Positions 12,640-25,400 of a DNA stretch of 64,000 nt are shown one piece after another. Each line of letters starts with the position of its first letter. Within the stretch, counting starts at the first letter, position 1. A program made the translations under genes and the position numbers. Under the pieces are notes generated by a model. The model made no database searches and was not told where the DNA came from. It saw only the letters and a program-made list of their open reading frames with translations. Source of the stretch: Calonectria ilicicola (Eukaryota > Ascomycota > Sordariomycetes > Hypocreales > Nectriaceae); contig CP085833.1 in the NCBI GenBank assembly GCA_020809705.1, positions 4,402,001 to 4,466,000 of the forward strand, given 5' to 3'.

Positions 12640-15600
12640 TTATGCCTGCTGGGAACGTGTTCGAGCTCGTGTGACTCGCTGAGGACGAGGTGTGCCGTTG
12701 GCAACCATGCCCAAGTTCTCTGCAAGCTTACTTGTGCGCTTGGTTTGGGGGGTCGACTTGGGCTTCGCAATACCAGTCTTTCCTTGGGTGGGCTTGGCCT
12801 TGGATGGCGGCCTGCCCCTCTTTGGCTTTTCTCCCTGGACATCCTCAAGAGGGTCCTTCCAAAGTACGCTCTTTCGTCCCTTAGACGAGTTGCTCGAGTT
12901 GGATGGCGCATCCGAGGCATCCGAGTCGTCACTCTTTGCAGCTTCTGCGACTCTAGCCAGAACCTGCGCAGGGTACTCCGCGTTGCCCTTATTCTTCTTG
13001 GTGTTCATGCGCGTCTGGGCCGTGAGCTCTTGTTGGTCGTTGCGAACAGTAGAGTTCAGAACAGTACCACGGCCAGCTCCCGATCGGCCGATTTTAATGG
13101 ATGTGGGAATAGAGGATTTCGGGCCCGAGGTGCCTCGAGTCTGGCGGAGACGATTTGATCGTCGCGTTGCGGCAGCATCATCGTCATGGCCCATAGAAAG
13201 CTCATCCTCATCGTCATCCTGGATAGGCTGCTGCTCAACCACCGCCTTCTGTGGGGTGAGCGCAAGCTCGTCTACCATGTCATTGTTTGGCTCAGCAACC
13301 TTCTGCTTGGGCGCCTTGATGGTACGGCGAACCCGCTTAGGTGCGGGCTCCTTGAGTTCCTTGGACTCATTTGTTTCCTTGGACTCTTTTGGTTCTTTGG
13401 GCTCCTTGGCATTCTCAAGGGGTGAAGAGGCATCATCACTCTTTTCAAGTTTGCGCTTCTTATGTGGGCTGGGCGTGTTGGGGCTTTTAGCCACCAACGG
13501 CTGCCGCTTGTTAATAGGCGCCATTGGGGAGCCTGCCTCCGTAGTCGATGTTCGGCGAGAACGCTTGATAAAGTCTCGCATGTAATCGCGGCCAGGACTA
13601 TCGTCATACACTTGCTTAATGGCCACTGAAGGCACAGGATCACTCTCTGCAGGAGGGGTAGTCCTTGGAGACTTCTTCTTCTTCTTGCTGACCGAGTCCC
13701 CAGAGGATGGTGTGGCCTTGTTTCGTGGAGAGGTCTTGTTGACAGGAGTGAATGATGTTGTAGGAGTAGGTTCAGCAACGGGAGTGTCCTTCGCAGTCTC
13801 TTCGGGCGACGCAGAAGCAGGTGGGGTGCTTGCCGCAGCTTGCTGTCGGGCAGAAGTGGGCGTAGCCGACTTAACAACCTTACTAGGGGTTTCGTTGGCC
13901 TCTTGACGCAGAGGAGTCCCTTCAAGGGGCGATAGAGGCTTTGCGGACGCTGTTAGATCGCCAAACATAGGGCTAGCGCCATTTTCAAGCAGAGAAACTT
14001 CTGGGGTTTGAACAAGAGGTGTCTGAGCCAACGGGGTAGCTTGCTCGATGGTTGTGGGCTTGGCAGGGGGAGTCTGCTGCACTGTAGAGTTATCTGCCAT
14101 TCGAGGGCTCTTTCGAGCAGAAGAGGCGCGGCTTGAAGGAGTGTTTGCAGATTTGCGACGATTCCCTGCAGCAGCAGTGGGTGTGTGTTCTGCCTGAGGA
14201 AGAGAATTGAAGTTGATTCTAGGCGAGGAAGAAACAGCAGATGGGGTTGAAGTAAATCGCGACTCATCAAAGCCCTGGCTCTCAGGGAACAAATGGGCAT
14301 AATCGACCGGCAGCTTAAACCGAACAAAGAGCCTTCCATTCTCCTCTTTGACCACGACATTAGCGTGGCCGGAACATCCATTTCCAGCGATCTGGGCAAG
14401 TTTGTGAACTGGGGCAGGAGATGAGGAAGGTTGAGCGCCAAAAATGTCGGGGTTCTGGCGCATATCGATGTTCAATACTCCATGTTCCATTGTGGGAGCG
14501 TGAGTTTGATGTCCCTCATTAGGAGAAACAATCTTGGGAAGTTCTTGCTCAGACTCAGCTTCAGCCTCAGGCTTATCTTCAGATGTGGCAAGTTGGTCTC
14601 TTTCAGTAACAGCAGGCCTCTCTAGAAGAGCAGCATTGGGAGTCGAACGTGGTGCAGCTGGAGTCTTGAAAAAAGCATCGTCCTCTTGGAACTTAACCTT
14701 GCGCGGCGATGACGACTTACGTCGAGCCTGAGTCTGAAGGTGCTTTCGGAGCAGGGGCTCGCTCTGTCGCCGACGAGCGAGATTAACGCTCTGGATTCTG
14801 CGAGGTTCGCTAGCCTGGACCGAAGTGTTCATCCAAGAAATCGAATTAAATGAGGGAGACATCTCTCCAAAGCGGAAATTAGCATTGGCAGGAGTCTCAG
14901 CAGTATAAGGACAAGTTGACATCTGAGGAGTAGCAGGTGGAATCAAAGCTGCAAGGCCAATAGGGCTGTCGTTGAACGCAGGAGTTGCTGGGGCTTGGAG
15001 GGGAGTAAAGATCTGTGGTGCAGCGGGTTCTGCTCGGTTCCAGCGAGAGGGCGTAGGAGCAACAGGTCGCGAGTATTTAATGGGCGAGAAATCTTCAACA
15101 GCGGCCGAGACATGGTCCATAGATGGTGTAAGGGTGGAAGAATCGCAAAAAGATGGCGCACGGAATGTACGGCCAGGGCGGGGAGGCGAATCGTCGATAG
15201 CAGGAAAGTGCTCTGGCACGTCCAGAGCAGAGCGAGACAAGGGGCTTGAGTTGCCGGTTGGAGAGAAAGTACCCTTTGATGGAGTGGGCGAAAGGCGAAG
15301 AGGGGTAGAGGGCACAGAATCGGACTTGGTAGGCGAGGGCTCAGCCTTGGGGCTGGAACCAGGAACCAGCTTAACAATGTTGCTGGTGAAGCGATGAAAT
15401 CCGTTCTTGATGGGGCTTGTAAGCCTAGCAATACGCTTCTTGGGAGATCGCCACTCGGACTTGATAGTGGGTGGTCTGATGGTGGTAGGACTCTCTGGTT
15501 CAGCAGCGTCGGCAATATCGGACAGGTCGGGAACACCGTGGATGGCCAGGCGCTGTCGAGGGTCTCGCCGAATGTCTCGCATGATGGATGAAGCTTCGGC

Positions 15601-16489
15601 AATTGAGGCGGTAGCGTAGTCGATCTCGTCCATGCCCTTTCGCACAGCTCGAATAATGATGGGCATGACCTCCTTGTAGACCTTGAACTTGTTGCCGCCC
15701 ACAGGACCGATGCGGCTGGGTCCCTCAGAGCTGAAATATCGCTTGGCTGGGACAATCTGGACAAAGGTGCCGTCTCGGCACTGCTTCTTTTCTTCGAGGG
15801 TCGTAGAAGATGAGTAAGTTAGGAAGTTGTTGGAAGTATCCACTGCCACAAATTAGCTAAAGATCGGTTGTTGCCTGCTGGTAAAAACGCACCCTTCGCC
15901 TGCATAATAAGAGCAGCCACCTCAGCGCGAGTAGAGGGGCGGCCCTCAAACTGAGCTTCATCTGAGCTAGCCTCGTACTTTGGTCCTCGTCTTCGGATGC
16001 GTCGTGCCTCCTCGGCGTCTACTTCAAGTTCGGGAGCGGCCTCCTTTGCGGTGGGTTGAGCAGTGGGCTGTGTATTCACAGCTGGTCGTCGGTTGTTGAG
16101 ACCGACGCGCTTCATGATGAGGCCGGTGAAGGGAGTAGAGGCGTGGGGCTGAATCGCGACGCGGGACCACGCGGGAGGTCGAGTATGAGGGATTGGGGCA
16201 GCGAGACTGGAGGCCCAAGACCTATTGGGAGTGGTTAGCATTAAGTCGTGCGCGTGCATGCATTTTCCGAGCCAAGCATACATCTTGTTGTTTGTGCCAG
16301 TAGAGTTGGGTTTTGTGGGTTCGCTAGCTGTGAAGTATTTGGTAAAGGACGTATTTACGGGGTTGCTAAGATGAAGGAGCGATTAGTTTGAGAAATAACC
16401 CAAGGCAGATCACTGCTGAGGCGCGACGATGCTTACATCTTCATGGGCGGGAGCCCAAATCCCCATTCGGGGGCATCCGCCGCTATCAT
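12640..16489 (-). CDS. Large disordered AT-hook nuclear protein, 1,222 aa, four exons
   Basis: I place exons at 16489-16437, 16365-16282, 16221-15893 and 15842-12640. The introns (71, 60 and 50 nt) have GTAAGC, GTATGC and GTGCGT donors and CTAAT/CTAAC branch sites, and the joined frame is exactly 1,223 codons with the stop. The N-terminal 270 residues look structured and conserved-type. The rest is rich in Ser-Pro and Thr-Pro sites, as in CDK or MAPK targets. One ordered island in mid-protein contains GRLFVRFKLPVDYAHLFP. Basic clusters (SKKKKKSPR, HKKRKLEK) look like nuclear localisation signals, and a K-E-P/S-rich repeat lies before the C-terminus. An AT-hook core (KRGRPPSK) lies at about residues 1163-1170. 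A chromatin or nuclear scaffold role is likely from these features. I do not recognise an orthologue with a known function. Confidence 0.8.
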
Positions 16490-17973
16490 CGTGATGGATG
16501 CAGTCAAGGGCCGAACCAAAGTAAACAAAGTGCCGGCAGCAGGGGGCAACGAGTTGTGAAGATTGGGAAGAGGCAAAAAATAAGCCAGATCAAGCTGCAA
16601 AGGGCGGGCAAGTTCACGGGTGCGAAATGCGACGGGTGTTTTGAGGGAAGAAATAAACGAAATTCGCGGTTGTGGTGTGTTGTAGAGGGAAGTTTCGCAA
16701 AGTGGGCGGGCGTGGGCGTGTGGGCAGAAACGCTTCTTTGCGACGCGTCGAGAGAGGTGCACCAAACAACTACGCGGGTCACGTGGGTCCTCGCCGGGGC
16801 TCCACCACGGTCGTGGAAAACGGGCCTCCGGCAATTGCTTTTCGGGGCGTTTTTTTTTTCCAGTGAGGAGAGCGAGCGTGTAATGTGCGGCAATATCTAC
16901 TGGTGGAAAAAGGTGCGGTGTGAAAATTGTCTGGGGGGCAAACTGGATTTGCTTGTTTGTGCTCAGGCTAGGAGCAGCCAAGAGTGTCAGATATGGGCTG
17001 CCCGTCATATTCCACATTCCGGTCACTTCAGGCCTGCATGGAATGAGCCAATGAAGCTATATAACTTAACCTCGGGTGCAGAATACCTAGCAAAAGATGG
17101 TCTTTTATTCACGTTCTTGTCTTATGAGGGGGCAGCAGATGAAGTCATGGTGGCTCTATGCCCAGGGTGTGTGCTTTTTCCTGGCTTACACGAAAAATGG
17201 CCCCCCCTCTCTCTAACATGAACAAAGCAATGTGGTACCACCCTATGACGGACGAGATGAGACGAACACGCCCAAAACAAGGCCATTGAAGGCCCATTGG
17301 TATCAGGTAGAAACGCGGTCGCTGTCTCAGCGGCCATTGGAAAAAAAAATAAGCTGGGGGCCAATCAATATGTGAGATGAAAATGAGCTTGTCAATCATT
17401 CGCTGTGGCGCAACGAGAGAGGAGGTCAAGCACGCAACACGGGACACGGGACACGGACGCGGGCTAGCGGCAAATCACAAGGTTATCTGTACCGCGAACT
17501 GACAATACGAAAACCCAAGCTGGACTGGATAGTCTGCTCAGGAATAAGCACAACTAGTCTAGCCCGGCATCTTTCAGCTCGTGGGATTCATTGGGTTTCC
17601 CTTCTTGTTTACACTCACGTGTGTTCTCCCCCCCCCCCGTCATCCACTCGCGTATCGCGTCGTCTCTTTTCTCTTGACAAGGGTACGCGCTTAGTCATTC
17701 ACAAGTGCAAGCTTGACCAAATTGGAAAAGTGGGGTTTTAGCCTTTTGCCCCGCCATCAGGTCGTCGCAAATGGGTCACCAACCAAACGTCATCCCTCTG
17801 TCCAGGCGGCAACTATACTGAGCCAGGCTTCAGCATATCTCCTCCGCTCCATGGGATAAGCCCGTTGCCCAGCGCCGAAAACACCTCGAAAGCGTTTTCT
17901 CGACTTGTTGCCTCTCCCCAGACAAACCTACATTTACATCAGATCCCTCCCCCCAACCCCCGTCACCGCCACC
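16490..17973. promoter_or_regulatory. Divergent promoter region, AT-hook gene / VPS60
   Basis: This 1.5-kb region separates two genes transcribed away from each other. It carries two CACGTG E-boxes, at 16780-16785 (about 290 bp before the AT-hook ATG) and 17616-17621 (about 350 bp before the VPS60 ATG), plus a C-rich run near 17630. A two-codon upstream ORF sits in the VPS60 leader. No coding signal is seen. Confidence 0.55.
17851..17859 (+). promoter_or_regulatory. Minimal upstream ORF (ATG-GGA-TAA) in the VPS60 leader
   Basis: A start codon followed by a single sense codon and a stop lies 114 nt before the VPS60 ATG. If the transcript begins upstream of it, a scanning ribosome would meet it first. 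Whether it is in the mRNA is unknown. Confidence 0.4.
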
Positions 17974-18612
17974 ATGAATCGCCTCTTCGGTTCCAAGCCT
18001 GCGGCGCCCAAGCCTACGCTCAACGGCGCCATCGGCAACCTCGACACGCGCATCGCCTCGCTCGATACCAAGCTCAAGGCCCTCAACGGCGAGTTGGGTG
18101 CCTACCAGGAGAAGTTGTCGCGCATGCGCGAGGGCCCCGGAAAACAGGCCATCAAGCAAAAGGCCCTCAAGGTGCTGCAGCGCCGCAAGGCATACGAGGC
18201 CGAGAAGGAGAAGCTCGAGAGCCAGATCTGGAACATGGAGCAGGCCCAGAACATGCAGGACAACCTCAAGAACGTCATGACTCAAGTCGATGCCATGAAG
18301 ACGACAAACAAAGAGCTGCGCCGCCAGTACGGCAAGATCGATATTGACAAGATCGAGCGCCTGCAGGACGAGATGGCCGACCTGATGGACGTCGGCAACG
18401 AAATTCAGGAGAGCCTCGCCCGCAGCTACGACATCCCCGACGAGGTCGATGAGAGCGAGCTGGACGCCGAACTCGAGGCCCTGGGCATGGAAGTGGAACT
18501 GGAGCAAGAGTTGGGCGGCGCTGTGCCAGGCTTCCTGCAGGACGAGGTGGTTCCCGAGTTCGTTGATGAGCCGCCAGAGACCGAGGACAAGGTGAAGCAG
18601 GTTGCGGGATAA
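17974..18612 (+). CDS. VPS60: ESCRT-III subunit Vps60 (CHMP5 homologue)
   Basis: A single-exon gene for 212 residues. The ATG was chosen because it sits in a strong GCCACC context and opens the family's hallmark MNRLFG start. Snf7-family features follow: a basic, helical N-terminal half (KLSRMREGPGKQAIKQKAL), the NMEQA block, a central coiled coil (IDKIERLQDEMADLMD), the NEIQESLARSY stretch and an acidic C-terminal tail (ELDAELEALG). The length matches fungal Vps60 and human CHMP5. The protein acts at endosomes in multivesicular-body sorting, where it binds Vta1 and stimulates the Vps4 ATPase that disassembles ESCRT-III. It is divergent from the AT-hook gene and converges on the F-box/WD40 gene. 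Confidence 0.95.
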   Translation: MNRLFGSKPAAPKPTLNGAIGNLDTRIASLDTKLKALNGELGAYQEKLSRMREGPGKQAIKQKALKVLQRRKAYEAEKEKLESQIWNMEQAQNMQDNLKNVMTQVDAMKTTNKELRRQYGKIDIDKIERLQDEMADLMDVGNEIQESLARSYDIPDEVDESELDAELEALGMEVELEQELGGAVPGFLQDEVVPEFVDEPPETEDKVKQVAG

Positions 18613-19390
18613 ATTGAAATAAAAAAAAACCACTAAAGACCCAAGACGAAAGATGACGCTAAAGAAGTGTGCGCATCGACATGTTGCAAATGAGGCGTTG
18701 GTGGGGTATTTCTTGGCTCAGAAACATCAATATCTTTTTTTTCCTTTGCATTTACTTGAGGAGTCTCGGACATGGGCTTAACAAGCAGAGAAAAGGGTCG
18801 TTATATTCATACTTACTTTATATCCACTTATGCTGTATCCATCCAATACATCTTTTGATTGTGCTCATGTGACTTCATCCTCAAGGTCACAAGACTCAAC
18901 TGCCCCAAAACATGAATCCGATTGCAAAAATAAATAAGAAATTAGATAAATTATGCATAAATTATTTTGTTTGTTTATTTCGTTATTTATTGGGTTATTT
19001 CTGGAAGGATCTAGAGTTGTACCATGTGCGGCCGTGAGAAGTTGATTGAATGTCATAGGTACGATTGCCACTACATTCGTCTACCAGGTCAAGCTCACTA
19101 TTGCATCCAAAATATAAGTAATTAGTTATTGGACCTAAATTTATTTAGTATTATTTATTTTTGAACCAAGTCAACCGAGAATGCTGGGAAAAGAGCAAGG
19201 GGTTCAAGGATTGTATTGTACAGTTCTGAGTCCTGTCTAGTTTGCTAATAATGCATATACGCTATGCTAATTACCGAGTTGTGATACATGCCCCATTAAC
19301 GGCCAGTTTTACCAATTCATGATGCCATAAAAACTCCCTCGCTAAAACTTGATGCTATGTGTCCGGATTATAAAGATGCGTTTTTTGTAC
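18613..19390. other. Convergent 3' intergenic region, A+T-rich
   Basis: This region holds the 3' ends of VPS60 (+) and the F-box/WD40 gene (-). An A-rich string containing AATAAA-like sequence follows the VPS60 stop within 20 nt. From about 18.9 to 19.35 kb the DNA is strongly A+T-rich with many TTATT/AATAA words. No gene is seen. Confidence 0.55.
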
Positions 19391-22300
19391 TTAATCCACC
19401 GTCGCAAAGAATCGCACAGCCTCTTCGAGCTCTGGGTCTTTGTTACAGAAGTCCCATCCGACGATAACTGGCGACTGACTACAGCAAATAATTTTGCGGG
19501 CATCGAACTGAAGCTTGAAGATACGTGCAGGAACATTCTCGGCTACAGCGATGTGAGGGTGATGGTGCCCTGCTTGTTGGCCACCAGCAATCGGGGCCGC
19601 ATTCTGCAACTGGCCAGCTTGAGGCGGTCCGTTCGGAGGGACACCTTGAGGTTGGCCGTTGCCTGCGACGGGACCTTGCCCAGCGATCGGAGGATGTCCG
19701 TTTCCTGCCAGAGCAACATTTGGCAAAATGGGAGCGCCCGGGGCAGCATGTGCAGGCATGTTGGCAGGCACATTAGCGGGTGCATTGGCGGGCACGTTAG
19801 GATTGACCGTGGCGCCTCCCATGGCAGCTACGCTCGGGGGGACTGGAGGAACAGCAGCGGCTTGTTGTTGTTGTGTTGCCCGTTGCCTCGCCGATTGGCT
19901 CAGGTGTATAGAAACTAAAGCATCCGTGACAGCCCGCCGAAGCTGCGCTCGAATAAACGGCGATGGTTCTCGTTCAATAGTGGACTGGAGGTGTGTGTGA
20001 TGTGCGAGCATGATCGGATATCTTGTCATAGCCTCCCTCAAGGCCGCCACGCCAAGGGGTACTATTTGTTCAATCAGATCTCTGTACGATCCAGCGATTC
20101 TATATGCATCGCCGTGCTGGTCGCGTAAATGAGAAAACGACTGCCCTCTCAAATACGATTCAGACTGAGCTACGGGGCCGTGAGGTGCACCGCCGCCCTG
20201 TAGAAGTGCTGCTGTTTGAGCAGCAACGTCACGTTGGGCAGCAGCAGCAGCCTCTTCTTGACGAAGATGGTGGGCGGGCTTCCAAACACCCTCCTTGTCG
20301 CGTCTCCATATGATAATCGTGTGGTCATAGGATCCAGACACAATGCGGCCGTACTTTCTGCCGCCACCACCTCCGGGAGGAATTTTGGCACCAAAAGCCT
20401 GCAGATCCTCGGGGCGAGAGCTGCCAGCGTTCGCTCTACGAGCACGGCGGCGTCGTCGCTCAAGGCTGTGGTCAATCTCTCCGGCCTCGAGAGCACGGAA
20501 GTACTCGGCATCCACTGCTTTTGCCTCAGCTTCGTCTTCCTGCTTGCTGTACGGCAAGTCACCAAAGCCAGCCTGGACTGTTCGCACCAGATGGGCATGG
20601 CCCCTGAGCTGGGCAACCTTTAGACCTGTGGGAGCATCAAAGATGCTAACTTCGTAGTCGCTACTTCCACTGACTATCCGCCTACCGTCGAATTCGACAC
20701 ACGCGATTCCCTTGTCGTGTGCAGGAATTGTCTGGGTGCAGACTTGGTCCGGCCAATTCCAGACCTTGATGTGCCTATCTCCCGAGACAGACACAACAAT
20801 ACGGTCACGAACTTGGATTGCGTTAACGGCTGCTGCATGGCCGTCTAGCCGTCCAATCATAGTGAAGGCCGGTTTGATGGGAAGATCTTGCGCGAGATCC
20901 GGCTCAAAGCCATAACGTTTCAGGTTCTTAGGCACAGGGTTGATTATTTCCTGTCCATATCCGAGATCGCCGTATTTCAAGGGACGGCGGTTAAAGATTT
21001 TGATGGTCTTATCCTTAGACGAGGTAACAAGAACGCGGTGATCGAACCGAACGTTTAGGACAGATTCACGGTGAGCCCTAGTCAACTTTTGTACAATCTC
21101 ACCAGTTGAAAACTTCCAAATAAAGACGTTGGAGTCGCTGCTGCCTGAGACGATCAAATCCTCCTCGGGGTCGGCATCAAACTGCAGACATAGAACAGAT
21201 CCCATGTGACCTGTCAATGGAGGTCGAACCAAACGGCGGGTGTTGATATCCCAAATTCTCATCGTTTGGTCTCGGCTCCCACTGACTAGATATTTCTTGT
21301 CAAACTGTATGGTGTAAAGGCACTCTTGATGACCTTCCTCCGGATAGCTGGGGTGGGGGAATTGAAATGTGGAAAACTTAGCCAGCTCCCAGTTGGACTC
21401 GAGCTTGCGTCGCATGGTGTAGAGATACCTCCAGTTAATTCGATATCGCCCACTGCCAACATCCCACAGCCAGAGAGGAGATGGGGGCATGGTGCCTGAG
21501 ACTTCGGTGGGGTTTGCTGATGCAAAGTCAGGTTCGCCACTGGGCTCCTTGCGTTTTCCTCTGCTGTCCGAGGACGATTGGCTCATGTCACCATCTCTGG
21601 ATCTGGAGTTGACGCCGTCCAGGTCCATCTCGCCGAGGGGCAGAATCACTGGGCGGTTTGACGCAAAGGAAGACGAGGGGCTGCCAAAAATGCTCCCCCC
21701 AGCGAAGCTTCCGTTGAAACCAGCATTTCGGTCGCCGTCAGTCATCTCTAAATCCTCGTCCCCGTTGATAGCACGAATCTTGTTAGGATGCGCATCTTGC
21801 AACGACTGGAGACGGTGCAGATTGCGGATTGACACGTTGAGACCATTGTTGACCTTGGTCTCGCAGGCCTCAATCTCGCTGTATACCGCCTTCCAGCCTT
21901 CCAGGTGATATAACCGTTCCCATATCTTTCGGTCGAGGGCCAGGTCATACCAGGCACGACAGGTTTGGGTAACGTTGATGAGTGACACAGGGTCGAGGAA
22001 GCCAAGGATCTTTAGGCAGATCTCTGCAGGTAGGTATCGGATGAAGTCGATGTAAAGCCTGGGGTTTAGGCGGTGGACGATCTCAGCGATAACGGATGTT
22101 GGCAGCTCGTTGAGCAGGGACATGGTCAAGTCTGGCGGATAGGTCAGTTTGCGGTCTGCTGGGGCCCAACAGCAACAGGGTCGGAATGCAGCGTACCAGT
22201 CCGAGTCTGGATGGGAAGCAATGAAGCATGAGCGGCGAGCCACGCTGGAAGGTCAGCGGGAGATTTGAGGGTCGCAAGAGCGGTGGGGAGGCTGTTGTGA

Positions 22301-22401
22301 GCAGTTGGATTGAGAGGATCCTCGGAGTATCCCTCGTCGGGCTGGTGGGCAGCCGTGGGTGAAAACGAGTCCATGGGGGGCAGACTGTCCTTGCTGGACA
22401 T
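19391..22401 (-). CDS. fwd-1: F-box/WD-40 repeat protein, FWD-1-like (beta-TrCP type), 981 aa
   Basis: Exon 1 is 22401-22197 and exon 2 is 22131-19391. The 65-nt intron has a GTACGC donor, a CTGAC branch and a CAG acceptor. The joined frame is 982 codons with the stop. Residues 74-100 form a short helical pre-F-box segment like the dimerisation D-domain of beta-TrCP/Slimb. The F-box follows at about 100-147 (YLPAEICLKILGFLDP). Six WD repeats are clear (for example YLVSGSRDQTMRIWD, LIVSGSSDSNVFIWK, RIVSGSYDHTIIIW). A long Ala/Pro/Gln-rich insertion then precedes a seventh repeat at the C-terminus (SPVIVGWDF). This architecture matches Neurospora FWD-1, the SCF receptor that directs turnover of phosphorylated FRQ. 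The orthology call is from memory of the layout. Met30/SconB and Cdc4-type receptors are the alternatives. Confidence 0.85.
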
Positions 22402-25400
22402 GGTTGTTGTGAGGCTCGCAGCCCCTTTGGGCGAAAGACTGCTCGAGGGAAGGAGACGACCAGGGTTCTGCGCGCACGCGATGGCAAGTCGGTCGCCGGT
22501 GATGCAGGGCGATGCGGCAGGAGGATGTGATAGAAACAAGGGCCGGCGGCGCAGGAGAGGAAAAGACGGTTCGATCAAGGCTCATCCGGAGGGGGATGGA
22601 TGCCTGGGATGCGTGGGGGTTCGAGGCTGAACGCTGGAGGTTGAAAGGCGGCTGAAGACGCGACGCCGCCAGTGGAAGAGAAGTGTTAACAGGGCGTGAC
22701 ACAGCGCAGATGTGTAGGATGGGCGGGATTGACGTGAGGTCGGATTGGGATTGGGCTTGGGACTGGGACTGGACGGGATATGGGATGCATCATTTTGGAT
22801 GGAGCCTGGGACGGCCTGGCAGAGCATGGCTCACAGCGCATTAAACCAACCTGGGCTGGCCAGGGTGTTTGGCGGGCCAGTGGTCATCAATAGGCCGGGT
22901 TAGCGCGCGGCAGCAGGTCCATGTCAACCGCCTACAGAACGGGTGGAATACCGTGGCGTTGACGGCTGCTTTCTTTTCCCCTTGTCCCTTTTTTTTTTTT
23001 TTTCCGCTGTCAGCTTATCCGCATCATACACTCACTAACCTAGCCCAATCTCTTCCCTTTCCCCCTCAAGCCGTGTCTTGATGCTGGCACGCGCCGTGGA
23101 ATGTCGAAACTTGCATGGAGCGTGACTGATCACCTAGCGCTACAAGGCTCCTGGTCGGTTGCAAAGACAGCACCCAGATAGCGCTGCAGAAGGCCCTGTC
23201 GCAAGTGGAGATTGCCCCAAATCATGCCCTGGTGGGCTGAGATATGCCGGCAACCCATAGGCAAATACAACCACTAGCCCAACCTTGGGTGCCAATCTGT
23301 GGAGCAATAAACATAACGGGACGGGGCTCTAACCGCTGCGGGAGATGCTTGCCGCTTACGCTGGAGGCGCTATACTTCAAAGCCAAATTGCCAAAACTCC
23401 CGGGTAGCAATTGATGTGTAGGTTTTCCAACGTACAGACAGTAACTGCCTCGTTGTTTTTTAGTATGAAACAATTACTAGGTATACTGATTCATTCCTTA
23501 CGATTGATTAATTTTTTCAACTTCGCTTAGTGCTAATATGGAGCCATTTCTTTCTTTTTGTCACAATGCTGTGAATCAACCTGAATCAGACAGTGTAACA
23601 GCCGAAAGAATGTATCCTCTCTACTTTTCCGCCATTTCCCGGCCGCCCAGCGGGCAAAAATATGATATAAACAAATAAATTAGATATATAAATTTATATT
23701 ATTCACATAATTAATTTACTTTTATTTGTCAACTCCACATTTTGAGTAGTAAAGTTCTGTAGGGCCGAAAGCGAATGTGCTGCGTCGAGGCAATCTTTCG
23801 AGCAGTGCATTGTACACACCTTCTCCGTTTCTTCAGAGTGCTCCGATTAATTAACATTGTTTCCACCTCCCCATAAAAATATACGCTACATAGATAAGCA
23901 AATAAAATAATTTTTATACATAAATAATCTTATTTATTTCCCGTAAATAATCAATGCTTTGGGGTAATGGAGTTTTGTGGCGTTGGGAAGACAGGGGAAC
24001 ACTCTTTCGAAATGTGAATTACATGACACCATACGAGCTAGAATAGTCGCAATGCCTATCCGAAAATCCATGCGCAACCCAAGTCACACAGCAGTACAGG
24101 AATTGCATCAAATAACCACAAACACCAAAATCACACACAAAAATACCACATTTAGGATTGACCGGTGCACTGCATCTTCGCTCAACACGAAACTCGACCC
24201 ATGCTCGCAGAACCCACGTGACAGCGTACCATCTCTGACTTGTCATGTCCATCAGACATTCTTTACATTACACTGCGACCCTGATGCTACGGATCCATCG
24301 ATCAGGTCCCGCTCATCTAACAAAGATATAAAAAAAGCAAAGACTGAATGCGCCTGTGGAGTTTGACCTGCGAACTTGTTCTCGATCATTCCAGACAGGC
24401 AAGTATCAGGTAGATCCCTCGGTCTAAACTCACCCTAGCGATATCAAGTGTCTAATAGAACCCTTCGAGTAAAAAAAAAAAGACATAATGGAAGCAAATA
24501 TAGGCGAAATAGGAAGCTAGCAAAGTATATCTGGTATAGGGCCGGTCGCGGTAGCCTGTCCTATGTATCGAGTTGTTTTCAGCCCCGGTAATAGGATGGT
24601 AACAGCCGTCACACACCCTCGTGCAATCGCGATGGTAATTCGTCAGAAAAGTCCTATCAAGCTGGAAACTGAATAAGGGTCCTGGATTAGGGCCGAGTGG
24701 CCCTTGTCGATCCTTCGGCACCGAGTCTTATTGATGACTACATAATCTTAGATCTTTGTCTTACCAGTACAGAGCGGCCAGGCAGCCCGTGCATATGTCT
24801 TCAGGCGAGCTCCATTGTTCCAAACAAGGCAACATGTCACGATGCCGAGCCGGGGCCATTGAAGTGTGCATCTCGAGGTTGCGGAATCCAGCGCCGCGAC
24901 CCGGATTCCGACGCACTTCCGGCAAAGCCCGAATTGTGACTTTGGAGAGAGTTCCAAAATCGCCTTCCATTTCAATAATTCGCCATCTAAAACCGACCCT
25001 CTTCTCTGCATTGACCGTGAAATAACTGAGCTGATTTCTGTGGCGAACCTGACTTACTTGACTCGTCACGCTGACTGTGAAGCAGGTGTCGACGCTTCCT
25101 GTCCTATCAAATGGCCGCGTTGGTGCTACCGAAAATCCTGTGTGATACATCTTACTCGCTCATCACGCGGTGCTTACTGGTCGTTGGTGATTCGCGGCGT
25201 CTGGGGCGACGAAGGAATCATGTCTTTAAAGCAACGGTGGATTGAGAGACAGATAGATAGTGACACTGCTAGGAAGTACCCTTTTCCCCATATCCTATTG
25301 CGTAAGCCAAAATCGCACGAGAGCGGTTAGGTGTTCTAGAAGCTGGGCGGACGCTGTTCGCCGGCCCGCTATGCCGGATGCATCATCTTTCTGCTCTTAG

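Noticed and set aside
17830..18633. 267-codon minus-strand frame
   Set aside because: Exactly antisense to VPS60; its Leu/Ala/His-rich product is the mirror of a coiled-coil gene.
24761..25330. Overlapping frames of 129 (-) and 154 (+) codons in the desert
   Set aside because: They lie on opposite strands of the same DNA, neither has a motif, and neither has plausible introns extending it.
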